A DNA stretch of 64,000 nucleotides from Knoxdaviesia capensis (taxonomy: Eukaryota; Ascomycota; Sordariomycetes; Microascales; Gondwanamycetaceae), in NCBI GenBank assembly GCA_001510575.1, contig LNGK01000010.1, forward strand, positions 929,825-993,824, given 5' to 3'. Under the pieces are notes generated by a model. The model did not search any database. It saw only the letters and a list, made by a program, of their open reading frames with translations, and was not told the origin of the DNA. Positions 23,690-33,684 of this stretch are shown one piece after another. Every line of letters begins with the position of its first letter. The first letter of the stretch is position 1. The position numbers and the translations under genes were made by a program.

Positions 23690-25282
23690 TCATCCGCCCC
23701 ACTGGAACTTGAACTGCTGGCCGCCACCACCACCACCGCCGCCCGGGAATCCGTCGAAGCCGGCGAAGCCGCCGGGGAAGCCTCCGCCCTGCTGGAAGAA
23801 CGGGTGGCCGCCGTGGCCGCCGGGGCGACCACCGCCGCCCTGGCTGTCGTTCGGGTCGTCGCCCATGTCGAAGCGCTGGCGGAGCTCAGGGGTGCTGAGC
23901 ACCTCGTACGCCTCGTTGATACTCGCCATCTTCTTCTCAGCGTCTTCCTTGGACACGCCCTTCTGGGCAGCCTTGTCGGGGTGGAACTCCTTGGACATCT
24001 TGCGGTAGGCCGACTTGATCTGGCGCTCATCGGCATCGCGCGACACGCCGAGCACCTTGTAGTAGTCCTTGGTGCGGCTGCGCCGCAGCTCGATCTGGGC
24101 CTTCTGGTGCAACGGCTGGATGGCCTCACGGCGGCCCTGGTGCTTCTGCATGGCGTTCTCGAGGATTCTCACAGCAGCCTCGTAGTCCTCGGCATCAAGC
24201 TTCTGCTTGCCTTCGTGGAGCATACCGAACAACGAGTCGGGGTCAAGGTCGAGGATCTCTGCGCAGTAGGTTGCGGCCTTCTTGCTATTCGACTCGAAGA
24301 AAGCTTGGCAAGTAAGTTCCAATACCCGCTTGTAAAGATTGCTCTTGACTGATGTCGGGATGTAGCCTTCTTGTTGCAGGTCTGCATAATCTTGCTTGAT
24401 AGTCGACAGGATACCGGCACTGTCCGATGTGTCGACCAGGAGCTTGATAGCAGCCATAGGCCGCTTGTTGTCAACCGACTTCGTCGCCTGTTGTAGCTTC
24501 TTATCGAGAGCCTTTTCTTGCTTCAGCAGCTTCTTGCACACCTTGGAGTCGGGGTCGGAGTGGAGGCACTTGCGGATCTGGGCCATGCCGGCGTCGGTGT
24601 TGCCGGAGGCGTAGAAATTGGTGGCGGAGATGGTGATGTGGGGGGTGGTATCGCCGGGCTTGAGGTTAAGAACATGCTGCATGTCGCTGATACCCTCTTC
24701 AAGCTCACCCCGAGCAAAGCGACATCGGGCGCGCATCTCTCGTAGCGACGATGAGCGGGTGGCAACGGAGATGGCAATGCTCAGCTCCTGCACACATCCC
24801 TCCCAGTCCCCGGCTTTCTCGAGAGCGGCAGCATTTCTGGCAGAGAGCTCGGCGGCGGAGAGCTCAGCAAGTTCGGCCTCGCTGGCATGGCCCTTGGCTT
24901 TGGCGTAGTGTTCGCGGGCTGACGCCCAGTCGGCGCTGCGGGCCTTGATCTTGGCCAGCTGGGCATGGGCGCCTTCGAATTCGGGCTGGAGAGAGAGGAT
25001 GGTGTTGAAGTCTTCGGTGGCCTGGTTGACACGACCGAGGGAGAGATAGGCAGTCGCGCGCTTGAACACGGTCAAGTAGTTGGACGGATCGCGGGCGATG
25101 GCGGCGTCATAATAGACGAGGGCGTCGCGCTTCTCGCCGCGAACGAGCAGGTCTTGGGCAGCGGACACCAGCGACGCAACCGGGAGATCGGCGGGGATGT
25201 CCTGGATCTCGATGGCACCCGCAATCTGCGGCGAAGCCACAAGGCTGGCGGCAATGGCCAGAGCAGACAGGCTTATACGCAT
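23690..25282 (-). CDS. ER luminal TPR-DnaJ co-chaperone, DNAJC3/p58IPK-like
   Basis: Single exon, 530 residues. Start chosen at the ATG at 25282 because a clear signal peptide follows (residues 1-23, MRISLSALAIAAS...AGA). The frame is open 58 codons further up but without ATG. Residues about 30-390 form tandem TPR helices (for example DLLVRGEKRDALVYYDAAIARDP). A J-domain lies near residues 400-470 (DYYKVLGVSRDADERQIKSAY with HPD in FHPDKAAQ). A Gly/Phe-rich tail ends the protein (GGGQQFKFQWGG). This order is that of DNAJC3, which binds misfolded clients through TPRs and stimulates BiP in the ER lumen. No C-terminal HDEL/KDEL retrieval signal is present, so retention must work otherwise. The gene shares an 856-bp upstream region with the HAUS1-like gene. 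Confidence 0.92.
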   Translation of the reverse strand: MRISLSALAIAASLVASPQIAGAIEIQDIPADLPVASLVSAAQDLLVRGEKRDALVYYDAAIARDPSNYLTVFKRATAYLSLGRVNQATEDFNTILSLQPEFEGAHAQLAKIKARSADWASAREHYAKAKGHASEAELAELSAAELSARNAAALEKAGDWEGCVQELSIAISVATRSSSLREMRARCRFARGELEEGISDMQHVLNLKPGDTTPHITISATNFYASGNTDAGMAQIRKCLHSDPDSKVCKKLLKQEKALDKKLQQATKSVDNKRPMAAIKLLVDTSDSAGILSTIKQDYADLQQEGYIPTSVKSNLYKRVLELTCQAFFESNSKKAATYCAEILDLDPDSLFGMLHEGKQKLDAEDYEAAVRILENAMQKHQGRREAIQPLHQKAQIELRRSRTKDYYKVLGVSRDADERQIKSAYRKMSKEFHPDKAAQKGVSKEDAEKKMASINEAYEVLSTPELRQRFDMGDDPNDSQGGGGRPGGHGGHPFFQQGGGFPGGFAGFDGFPGGGGGGGGQQFKFQWGG

Positions 25283-26138
25283 TTTGGGCTCAGAGGCGTG
25301 GTGAGACACAGAGAGGAGGGGAGAAGTGGTGATGTTGTGAAGGCAAGATTCAGACAAACTGGCGGGCCAACAGGCTAAAGATACATGGAGAGAGAGGGGG
25401 AAGAAGGCAAAAATCAACCAAGGATTAAAAGAATGAGATAATATCCAAGCCCACAATGAAGGGCCTAGTGATAACGGATGTCATAAATCAACAAGTCAGA
25501 CGCTAAAAGAAGACACCTAAAATACACAAAGGCAAAGGAGGAAGATGAAGAAAGCAGAAAGAAGAAAGAAAAAAAGAAGGCACGATAGGAAGAGAGAGGG
25601 GAAAAGGAGAGAAATCCAAGATGCTCAGAAAGAACAGATCTGGCAAGATTGCATGAACATGAGAACGTGTTAGTTTCTGCTTCAAAGTGAGGCTGTAAGG
25701 ATGAAGGTAATATTCACTATAAGGCCAGGGTGGCCAGATACGTAGCAGAGGACACTTTAAGAAAAAGAAAAAGAAATAAAAATAAAAAAGGCGCCGAAAT
25801 AAAATGCCATTAAATCGGCTGTGGGGCGGTGACTTTGGCGACGTGACAGGCGCCCCGATAGGAGCATAGTGTCCTCTAATTGCATATCGGCCCTGTAACC
25901 CTTAGCCCTAACTTTCAAGGGTTGTCTCAACGACATTTCACTCCTCTATCAGCTATCTATCAATGTCTGTTCCTGTTGTGTCAACGTTGAGCGTCTTTCT
26001 TTTCTTCTCGTTTGCGTTTGCTTTTGTCCCTTTTCTTTTCCCCGGCTGGAACTCGCAATTCCCAATCTTCAACCTTCAATCCCCTGCATCCACCCCGCTT
26101 CATGTGAATCGCTCCAACCCCCTTTTCCCTCCCCCATC
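25283..26138. promoter_or_regulatory. Divergent upstream region DNAJC3-like / HAUS1-like
   Basis: 856 bp without a gene. It contains a CGACGTGA element at 25839-25846, one mismatch from the animal UPRE core TGACGTG(A/G), and a telomere-like AACCCTTAGCCCTAAC run at 25897-25912. A regulatory role of either is unproven. Confidence 0.45.
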
Positions 26139-27047
26139 ATGTCCCACCTGCCGCCATCCTCGGCAATCTTCTCGCCTTCTGTCGCCCGCATTGCGGCGTC
26201 CACCGCCCGCGATTGGAGCTACGTTGACAACTGGCTAGCTGCCAAGTTCCCCGGCCGCTCTCCGCCCGCATTCGAGCGCACCCCGGACACCCTGCGTGTG
26301 CTCCTCGGCCTTGCAGCCGCCAACGAAGCTGCTGATGAAGAACGCGCCGTGCTGGCTGCCGCGGAGGCTGCCGCGCTGCAAGAGCTCCGGGCGGCGCCGC
26401 GGACCACCGGTGCGGATGCTGGACAGCCGGTGAACATCGCCGATGCCGTGCTGGGCGCCCTGGACACCCGGCTGACCCGGGACGGAGCCGCCGCACTGGA
26501 TGCGATGGCCGCCGTGGCGCTCGCTACCGACACCGCACACCCGCACCCGGCCGAGCTAGGCCGCCGCGTGGTTGAGCTCCAGGCCCAAGCCGCCGAGCTT
26601 GCGCAGGCGGCGGCAAGGGTAGCCGCGTTGCACCGCTTTCTCGACGGGGAAGCCGCGCGGGCAGACGCGCGCCGCCGCGACCTCATGCGGGACGACTACC
26701 GCCCGCCATCCGACCTGGCGCGCCAGAACATCGATCTGCAGCGGCGCATCAAGGCCGCGGCCGCGCGCATACCCGAGCGCGGCGCCCACGCGGGCCCTCT
26801 GGCCCTGCCGGATGTGGGTGTGACGTTCGACGAGCTGGCGCGTGCTGAATCGGAGCTGTTGGCTCTCGTGCAGGAGAAAAATGGGCTGGATGTCGAGCTT
26901 GCGGCGTTTGCTGGGTTGCCTGCTGATCCAGATGCTGCGCGGGCGGAGGTTGAGGCGCTTCGCACGGAGTTGCGGACGTTGGGCCGGCGGAGAGATGTGG
27001 TGTTTGAGGGACTCGTGGAGAGAGCAACCCCGAAGAAGGGGAGGTGA
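26139..27047 (+). CDS. HAUS1: Augmin subunit HAUS1-like coiled-coil protein
   Basis: Single exon, 302 residues, strongly Ala/Arg-rich. The N-terminal region (about residues 24-70) has the arrangement W-x3-W-L-x2-K-F...P-x-F-E-R-x2-D-T-L-x-x-L-L-x-L-A-x2-N-E-x2-D, which matches the folded head of HAUS1. Two long coiled coils follow (about 135-200 and 235-295). A loop AGLPADPDAARAEVEALR close to the C-terminus resembles the HAUS1 loop of other species. Augmin recruits gamma-tubulin to the sides of existing microtubules, building branches in the spindle. It is absent from budding yeast and present in some filamentous fungi. The low complexity makes remote homology uncertain; a generic coiled-coil protein is the alternative. 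Confidence 0.7.
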   Translation: MSHLPPSSAIFSPSVARIAASTARDWSYVDNWLAAKFPGRSPPAFERTPDTLRVLLGLAAANEAADEERAVLAAAEAAALQELRAAPRTTGADAGQPVNIADAVLGALDTRLTRDGAAALDAMAAVALATDTAHPHPAELGRRVVELQAQAAELAQAAARVAALHRFLDGEAARADARRRDLMRDDYRPPSDLARQNIDLQRRIKAAAARIPERGAHAGPLALPDVGVTFDELARAESELLALVQEKNGLDVELAAFAGLPADPDAARAEVEALRTELRTLGRRRDVVFEGLVERATPKKGR

Positions 27048-27442
27048 TTGTTCCCACTGGAAACCGGAGCTTGGCAAGACTCTTTATGAATTGTATTTAG
27101 CGTTACGAATGCTGCACCTCTTGTTGTTATTGTGTGTTTTCTTTTCTTCTTCTCTATGTATTAGCATATATCACGGCCTCGCGCCTTTCCCGTAATTTCC
27201 AGAGATGGTGTTTGAAAAGAACGAAGACTTGGTAATTTCAAACAGTCCCTCCCCAATGAAATGTGAACCACGACATGCACCAATCCGCATACATATGCAA
27301 ATAATCATCGTCGCTGCTCCAGCCTTTACAAGTACAGCAGATATGCAAGAACCAAATGACCGCGAATGTTACATGAAAAATATCAACACGTCGCTAGCAT
27401 TCCCGGGGAACATGCCCAGGACCCAGGCGCTTCAATAGTGCA
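27048..27442. other. Short convergent spacer; nothing seen
   Basis: 395 bp between the HAUS1-like (+) and VAC14 (-) stop codons. It presumably holds both 3' untranslated regions. No gene or repeat is visible. Confidence 0.6.
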
Positions 27443-30400
27443 TCAAGTCCGCTTGTTCCTCCCCGTGACTGCTCCTCCGAGTCTACCAAACGGCCGTGCT
27501 AATCCGGACCGTGGCTTGGCCGATGGCGCCGATGCTCCGGCATTGCCTGTACCTGCTGGTGTGGGCGCATCTTTGACCGGGACCGGTGGCCCACCGGAAT
27601 TGCGATCCCGGCCGCCCTTGCCCTCGGTACCGTCGCTGATGCGCAGTTCAGCCATTCCCGGGGCGGCTCCGGTATCGTCTCCGCCACCGAACCGCTGGGA
27701 CCGGCGGGATCTCTCCTGTACACTCCGGAATTTCTCGAGTAGCTCGGACCAGCGGATTGTCGATTCTTCCCGACCTTTAAGTCGGTTCGGCCGGTCAAAG
27801 CTGGAAGAGCTCGTTGATGAAGCCGCACTGTAGGGGGTTTGTTAGGCCTCAATGTACTTTCTCATGGCTTGTATTGGAGATATGCTTACGCTCTTTGCGG
27901 AATATGCAGGTACCCGATAGCACTAACACTATTCAGCCGGTTCTTCAATGCTGCAAAAGCCGATGATTGCGGAAGTAGCATGAGCAATCCATACAGACAC
28001 TTGTACAGATGGGGGTATTTCTCTGGCTCAAGGAGTTGCAATCGAAGATCTATGGCGAGAAATGTAAAAAATACATTAGTTCCGAGTCTCAAACAATGCA
28101 TTGCCACCAAGAGGGTTCAAAGAATGTCTCTTACATGTAAATACAGGAGATTCGATCAACTGCACCAGTTTGTCGATCTGAATCAGGATATTTACAGTCA
28201 TCTCAAACTCGGCACTGTTGGAAAGAGAAGAAATCCGCGTTAGATAAACATGGCCCGAATGGAAATCAAAGCCCAGGGAGTTCGACCACTTACAAAACCT
28301 GCAATAGATTGTAGGCTTGCTCATAGGCCTGGGCCAGGAGACACAGCGAAAAGGTCGAAACGGCGTTGTAACACCAGGAGCGGAAGAGTGTGACAAAAAA
28401 AGTTTGGCCATCCTTCGACTCCAAATTTCGGAGCCTCTTTCTCAGCTCGGAGAGCTGGGGTGCTGTGATCAAGTTGTTGTTTAGGTTCTGCACCATGATA
28501 CTTGCGAACTCGACATCCTCCTCGCGCTCTATGCAGTCGGCAAGCATTCGGTAAATCCGCTCAGCGCTGAGACTGACGCACAGTTGTCGGATGATCAGGT
28601 TGCCACGGGTCTCCAGAAGTTTTCGGTCGGTGGAAAACAACTGGAGCAAATTGACCATAAAGTTTGCAAAATAGTCGTCTTCACTATTCCGAGAAATTTG
28701 GGACAGCAACTGCAAATCCTTCGTTACCACAGCATCAGATGGATCGGACAGCGTCTTCAAAAGCGCTGGGAAAGTACCGTCATTGAAGGCGAGAACTTTG
28801 CGCGGTGCTTTCCGGTGGAGCATTATGAGCCAAGTCAGGGCGGCGACGCGGGTAGCCTCATGGTCGTTCAAAAACAGCAGCATCAACGAGTTGACAGCGG
28901 CAGTGTAGTCCAGATCGGCATTTGACTTTGAAGAAGCCGAGGACTGTGGGGCACCCGGAATGTTGAGGCTAGCTGGCTGGCCCTGGGGAGTTGGTGTCGG
29001 GATTCGCCCCTCTGCGTCTCGCGTGAGAGATAGAGACGGCCGTTGACTAGCCGGGGTCGGATATTCGGAGCGTTCGGTAGCCGGAGTACCAATCCGGGAG
29101 CCACCGTATCCTTTAAGACCAGGCTCATCGGAGAGTGAGACAACATAATCCATAAGACCAGTATTGACCCTGCTAGCAGCCTGACGAACAGACTCAACGC
29201 CACTAGCCATTGCAGGAAGCATTTGGGCAAGGATTTTGGGAGTGAATGGTAGAACTTCTTCCGGGCAAATGTCCAAAAAGGTAACAATCCACCGCAGAGA
29301 TTCCATGAGGGAGTTCTCCTCTGTTTAATGACAGTCAGCAAGCAGGAAACGTGTATAGAAGAGAGGGGGGTTTCTTCAAGTCCATGACTTACCGAGAGGG
29401 GTGTCAAGAGTCGACGTTAGGATCTCGAGGATGGCGTGATAGTCAATATGAACATCCTGGCCTGGAACCCAGTCATATTCATCGTCATCACTGTCGCCGC
29501 TATCATTTCCCATACTGTTGATTTCATCGCCCTCCGTAAGCTCGACCATTCCGCTGTCGCTATCAACCGAATCTTCACGTTTCCGCTTCACACCTTCCCG
29601 AGACTTGCGGCTGTCGGCGAGACCTTTTTTGATGCGAGATATGCGCTTGATCTCGTTGAGAAAGCGGTCGAGGCACGTCAGGGTAGACACATGGACATCG
29701 TGATGCTGATCAGATAAGAACTTCAACAGGCCCGAAAGAAACTCGGGGAGGTAGGTGACGAGTTCCAAATCCGGGATAGAGTCGAGGAGCGTGATCCATC
29801 CAACCAAGAACTGGCGCGTGAAAGGGTTCAGAACCCATATACGCTCTTTTAGGAGAGTGATGAATCGGGGGAGTGAGAAGGCGGTGGTAAGGGAGTAATT
29901 GGGGTCATGGGGATCAGGCTTGGCATCCGGAGCGAGTGATTCGTCCCCTGCGGTATGGAGGACAGAGACATAGGATGCAGCAGACTCGGCTACAATATCT
30001 TTAATGAGCCGGTCCAGAAGATCGGCGCCATTCTTGACAGAGAGCTCAGAATCAGCTCCAAGCTGTATGGTGGGAGATGGAGGAACCGTAGTCAGCAAGA
30101 ATATCGATGATAGCACATGTTTTGCCCATCTAAAAGCTTACCTTGCAGAGAGCATCGAAAATGGCATTGAAGAACAATAGAATCTCTCCTTTAGCCACCT
30201 TTGCAATGTTGTACATAGCTTCGCATGCATAGTAACGGACTCTGGCATCCTGATCACCGAAGCACGCGAGCACAGGAGGGACAATCCTGGAGAGATATCG
30301 TGGCAGCTCTGGGCCCAGAGCAATCGCGGCAGCAGCAAGACCAATCAGGCCGCCATTTCTGGCATTGGGCTGGTTGACAGCATAGGCGAAATCGTTACAC

Positions 30401-30631
30401 AATTGATCAATGATGTTATCGATCTTGTTGTAGTCATGCAGCACAATCAGCTCACGAATAGAGCGCTCAAGACTGATCCAAGGGCGTGTGTGTTAGCATG
30501 GATGATTTGTGATCACTCTCCATTTAGGGACGGAAGAGTGGCTGAACAGGCTGGTCAACTTACTCTAAGGCGCCAGCTTTGCGCCGTTCGTAGAGCTTGT
30601 CATTCAGGGCCCGAAGAATGGCGGGATCCAT
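27443..30631 (-). CDS. VAC14: PIKfyve-complex scaffold Vac14
   Basis: Seven minus-strand exons, 30631-30564, 30472-30142, 30062-29393, 29320-28294, 28214-28135, 28049-27890 and 27827-27443, keep frame at every join and give 906 residues. The N-terminus (MDPAILRALNDKLYERRK) and following HEAT repeats, such as RYYACEAMYNIAKVAKGEILLFFNAIFDALCKL, are typical of Vac14. An acidic, Ser-rich insert lies near residue 290-320. The C-terminal conserved block contains LLQVFAEFEMTVNILIQIDK, LQLLEPEKYPHLYKCLYGLL and the NRLNSVSAIGYLH stretch. Vac14 scaffolds the Fab1/PIKfyve kinase and Fig4 phosphatase on vacuole/endosome membranes to control PI(3,5)P2. The last exon adds a poorly conserved Gly/Pro/Arg-rich tail. 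Identification is very secure. Confidence 0.95.
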
Positions 30632-33547
30632 GGTGACGACAAGTTGGGGAGAAATCGGGCTGTTGTCACATGCAAGACCCCCCGTTCAGGTATGTGAGAG
30701 ATGCGGCTTGACGGGAAGGATACCGATGGGAGCCCCGGGGCACAATTAATTCCCGAGTGGAGGAAATACGTCGGAGGGGGTCGCGAAATCGGAGAAGGCA
30801 CAGATAAGGGTGTACGGAGTGGGAGTGAGGCAAACGCCGAAGATCAGCTATGCACGGACCGGTGATGGTGGTGGTTGACCGGGCTTGTGCTAGCAGGGAG
30901 AGCGAAATTTCCAGAGGCTTGCCCTGATCTGGAGGAAGATAAAGACAGCTAGAAATGACGGGGTAGATCTGTAAGACAACGACGACGCAGGCGCGCGGAT
31001 CCCACTATGGTATCAGGCAGATTTAAGGTGGGGGATCATGGGAAGGTTGGGGCCAAGAATGAGAGATATGACGGGTTTGGCGGAGATTGTTTGGAGCTGG
31101 CTAGTTTACTGAGCTTCCCACAGAATCTGCCTTCAATACGGTGAAGTCAGTGTTCAACTGTGAGGCTGGGAAGAAAGTGAGGGATGGAGGCGCGACGCGG
31201 GCGTTATCGAAATTTACTATGCGGCATGATGTTTCATTCGCATGCAGACAAAAAAAGCACAACAGGGCAATGCCAAACAAGATATCAGGAAAAGATTAAC
31301 AGGACGAGAGGAAATTCAACCTTTTGCCACTATTTGGCGCTGGCCAGTGAATATCAGGAAGAGATCGGGATGGAGGAAAGGTGAGAAAAATCGAACAGAG
31401 ACAAGGTGTACGTCGTTCTGATATCAGGTTGAGGCTGACAAAGCTGCTGGAGGAAAAAAGCTACGATGTTAGGGTTGGGGTTTGGTGTTAGGGTAGCGGG
31501 TCATTCTATTGTTCGCGATGATTCCATTGTGTCTCACCCGTGGCGGTTTAAAGCTAGCTACGGATTGACAACGTAGCAAACCCACTCATGGCCGGCACGC
31601 ATTAGCAATTTCGGCTCCTGTACGATCCTCACACAGGGGAACACCGACCACGTCATCGCCCACAGCTTGTTCACCCCGAGCCGCGAAGAAGCCGGACTGC
31701 TTTCATGAACAGGAGCTATTCTTAGAGGAAGCGGAGCCCCAGTCCCGGAGGAGGATCCCGTGGAAGAGTATTTTAGGCAGCAAAATTATTCAAATAACCA
31801 TGGGTGACAGCATGTACAGTACAGTACATTAGGAAGATGGGGTGGAATTCCGCACCTCTCCGGAGATCGTGAAGTCAGCATGCTTGACACGTCCGTGGAT
31901 ACTACGGAAAGTGACGGAGGGCAACCGGGAAGATATATCCATCTCTAAACGAATCAATGCCATCGCGGGTCAGTAAGTTGGTTGCACAAGGAGGAGGCAC
32001 GGTTTCATCCCCCTTCGAATTGGGTGTCCTCTTATCGTGATTATAAGCTCTCTTAACCAAGATCAGTGTCAAGAGAGCTCGGAACGAAGCTCGGAAAGTT
32101 ACGCACACTCCACATTCCGACCAACTCAGTTTGATTCAAGGATGGCCGTTATATGCTAGAGCCAATCAGGACACAAGTAAAGTCGTCGATTTGTCCACAT
32201 GCAGCTGAAAGTCCCAATTCACCATCAAGCCATTGCTGAGCTGCTATGGCCTGTTCGGGAAGTCAATTTTGTGGGGAGAGCTCCGAGAAAGCCCCCCAAA
32301 CACCATGGATGGAACAGCGAGCGCCCTCAAAGGGCGGTAAAGAAAGTGGTGGTAACAAGAAACTTGCCGAGGCATAAATATGTACTGTGGTCTAGATGAG
32401 ACGAGCTGCGAGAGTGCATCCTACTGTGTACTGTACTCACTCGTGGTCCGCGGACTGTCTATTCCCTCTTAACTCTCAGACTGATTGGACGATAAGAGGT
32501 CCTGGAAGTGGTAAGTAATGGGACATCTGGATTGATCGATAAAGGACAAGGAGGCTCGATGCGGTTGAGGCTGTGTCGAACCTTAACTCACCACGAGGTC
32601 AAGGCTCAGGCAAAGAAAGCCAATAGCCTACCAAAATGCACCAACAAGACTCGTCCACGTAAGCGTAGAGAGATAGAGAGAGTCTGGGCCAAGGAGAATC
32701 AGGGGCAGCCAATCTAAAGATTTTGCCCGCCAGAATCCAGGAACCAAAAAAGCTCAGGATTGAAATGCTGAATACGAGTGGCAGAATTTTTTCGTCCCCA
32801 ACATTCCTGCCCTGGGGCCGTACCGAGGCCAGCACCCAAAGCAGCACCGCCATATGGCGCATTTGCGGCCTAAAACAAGTGTCCGTCGTATAAGATCGCC
32901 ATGTTTTACTGTACTGCATTGGCCATTGGAAGTCTTCCCCTGTTTCGCAATTGCTCTGGCTCTGGAATCTTTCGTCTGTACTGTACACTACTCTGCACCA
33001 AAGCCAAGACCGACTGAGCATCCCGGTGTTTTTCGTATATCTCAGGTACGAGATGCACAGATGGCAGAGCAAACAGGTACATCTACAGTACATACAGTAT
33101 GCACCTCTCTATCCTGTCGTTTCTAAATATCCTGCATTTGATTTTATTCTGGAGCCGACTGTTCGAAACACAGAAACAATACACGGGAAGGTCAAACAAG
33201 TACTTCTATTTGTTGGATCTCATATAAAATGTACATCTCATGTCGCTTCCCACCGCCTTCCCACTTCGTTCCTTCCTCCCCTGTCTTTGTGCCCCCTCTC
33301 TAGACATTATTCCCTGCACTCTGTTCACTACTACTGCAAGGATAGGAGTAAATTGGGGGGGGAAGGAGAGGTCTGGGTCTCTCCTTCCCTTTCCACACCA
33401 TCTGGGTCCAGATAACGATATATAGCACATCTCCCACATATTCCAATTCCTTAAGACTTCCTTCAAACTTCCCCGTATATTCTGCATCTTCTATATATTT
33501 GGTCTATGTAATTTGGGACCAAGCACTGTTGAACAAGCAAAAAACTT
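30632..33547. other. 2.9-kb gene-poor stretch with repeated ACTGTAC motifs
   Basis: It lies between the VAC14 start (-) and the desaturase leader (+). No convincing gene. A telomere-like run is at 31469-31496. Motifs of the TACTGTAC/GTACAGTA type recur at 31813-31829, 32382-32390, 32422-32437, 32907-32920, 32977-32988 and 33084-33101. The last 300 bp are C/T-rich, as expected for a leader. Confidence 0.5.
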
Positions 33548-33624
33548 GTATGTGCTGATAGCTTTGTTCTATCTTCTTTTCCTACTAACTGTCCCTTTTT
33601 TTCTTTTCTTTTTTGGCTGTAAAG
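33548..33624 (+). other. Probable 5' UTR intron of the desaturase gene
   Basis: A 77-nt segment has GTATGT donor, a perfect TACTAAC branch site at 33583-33589, a pyrimidine tract and an AAAG acceptor. The upstream exon cannot be coding in the joined frame because a stop (TGA, 33530-33532) comes before any ATG. It is therefore most likely an intron in the leader. Confidence 0.65.
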
Positions 33625-33684
33625 AAGTCCACACATTCCCCTTCCCAATCTCCATCTGGTCAAACCGACCAACCCTCACAGCCA

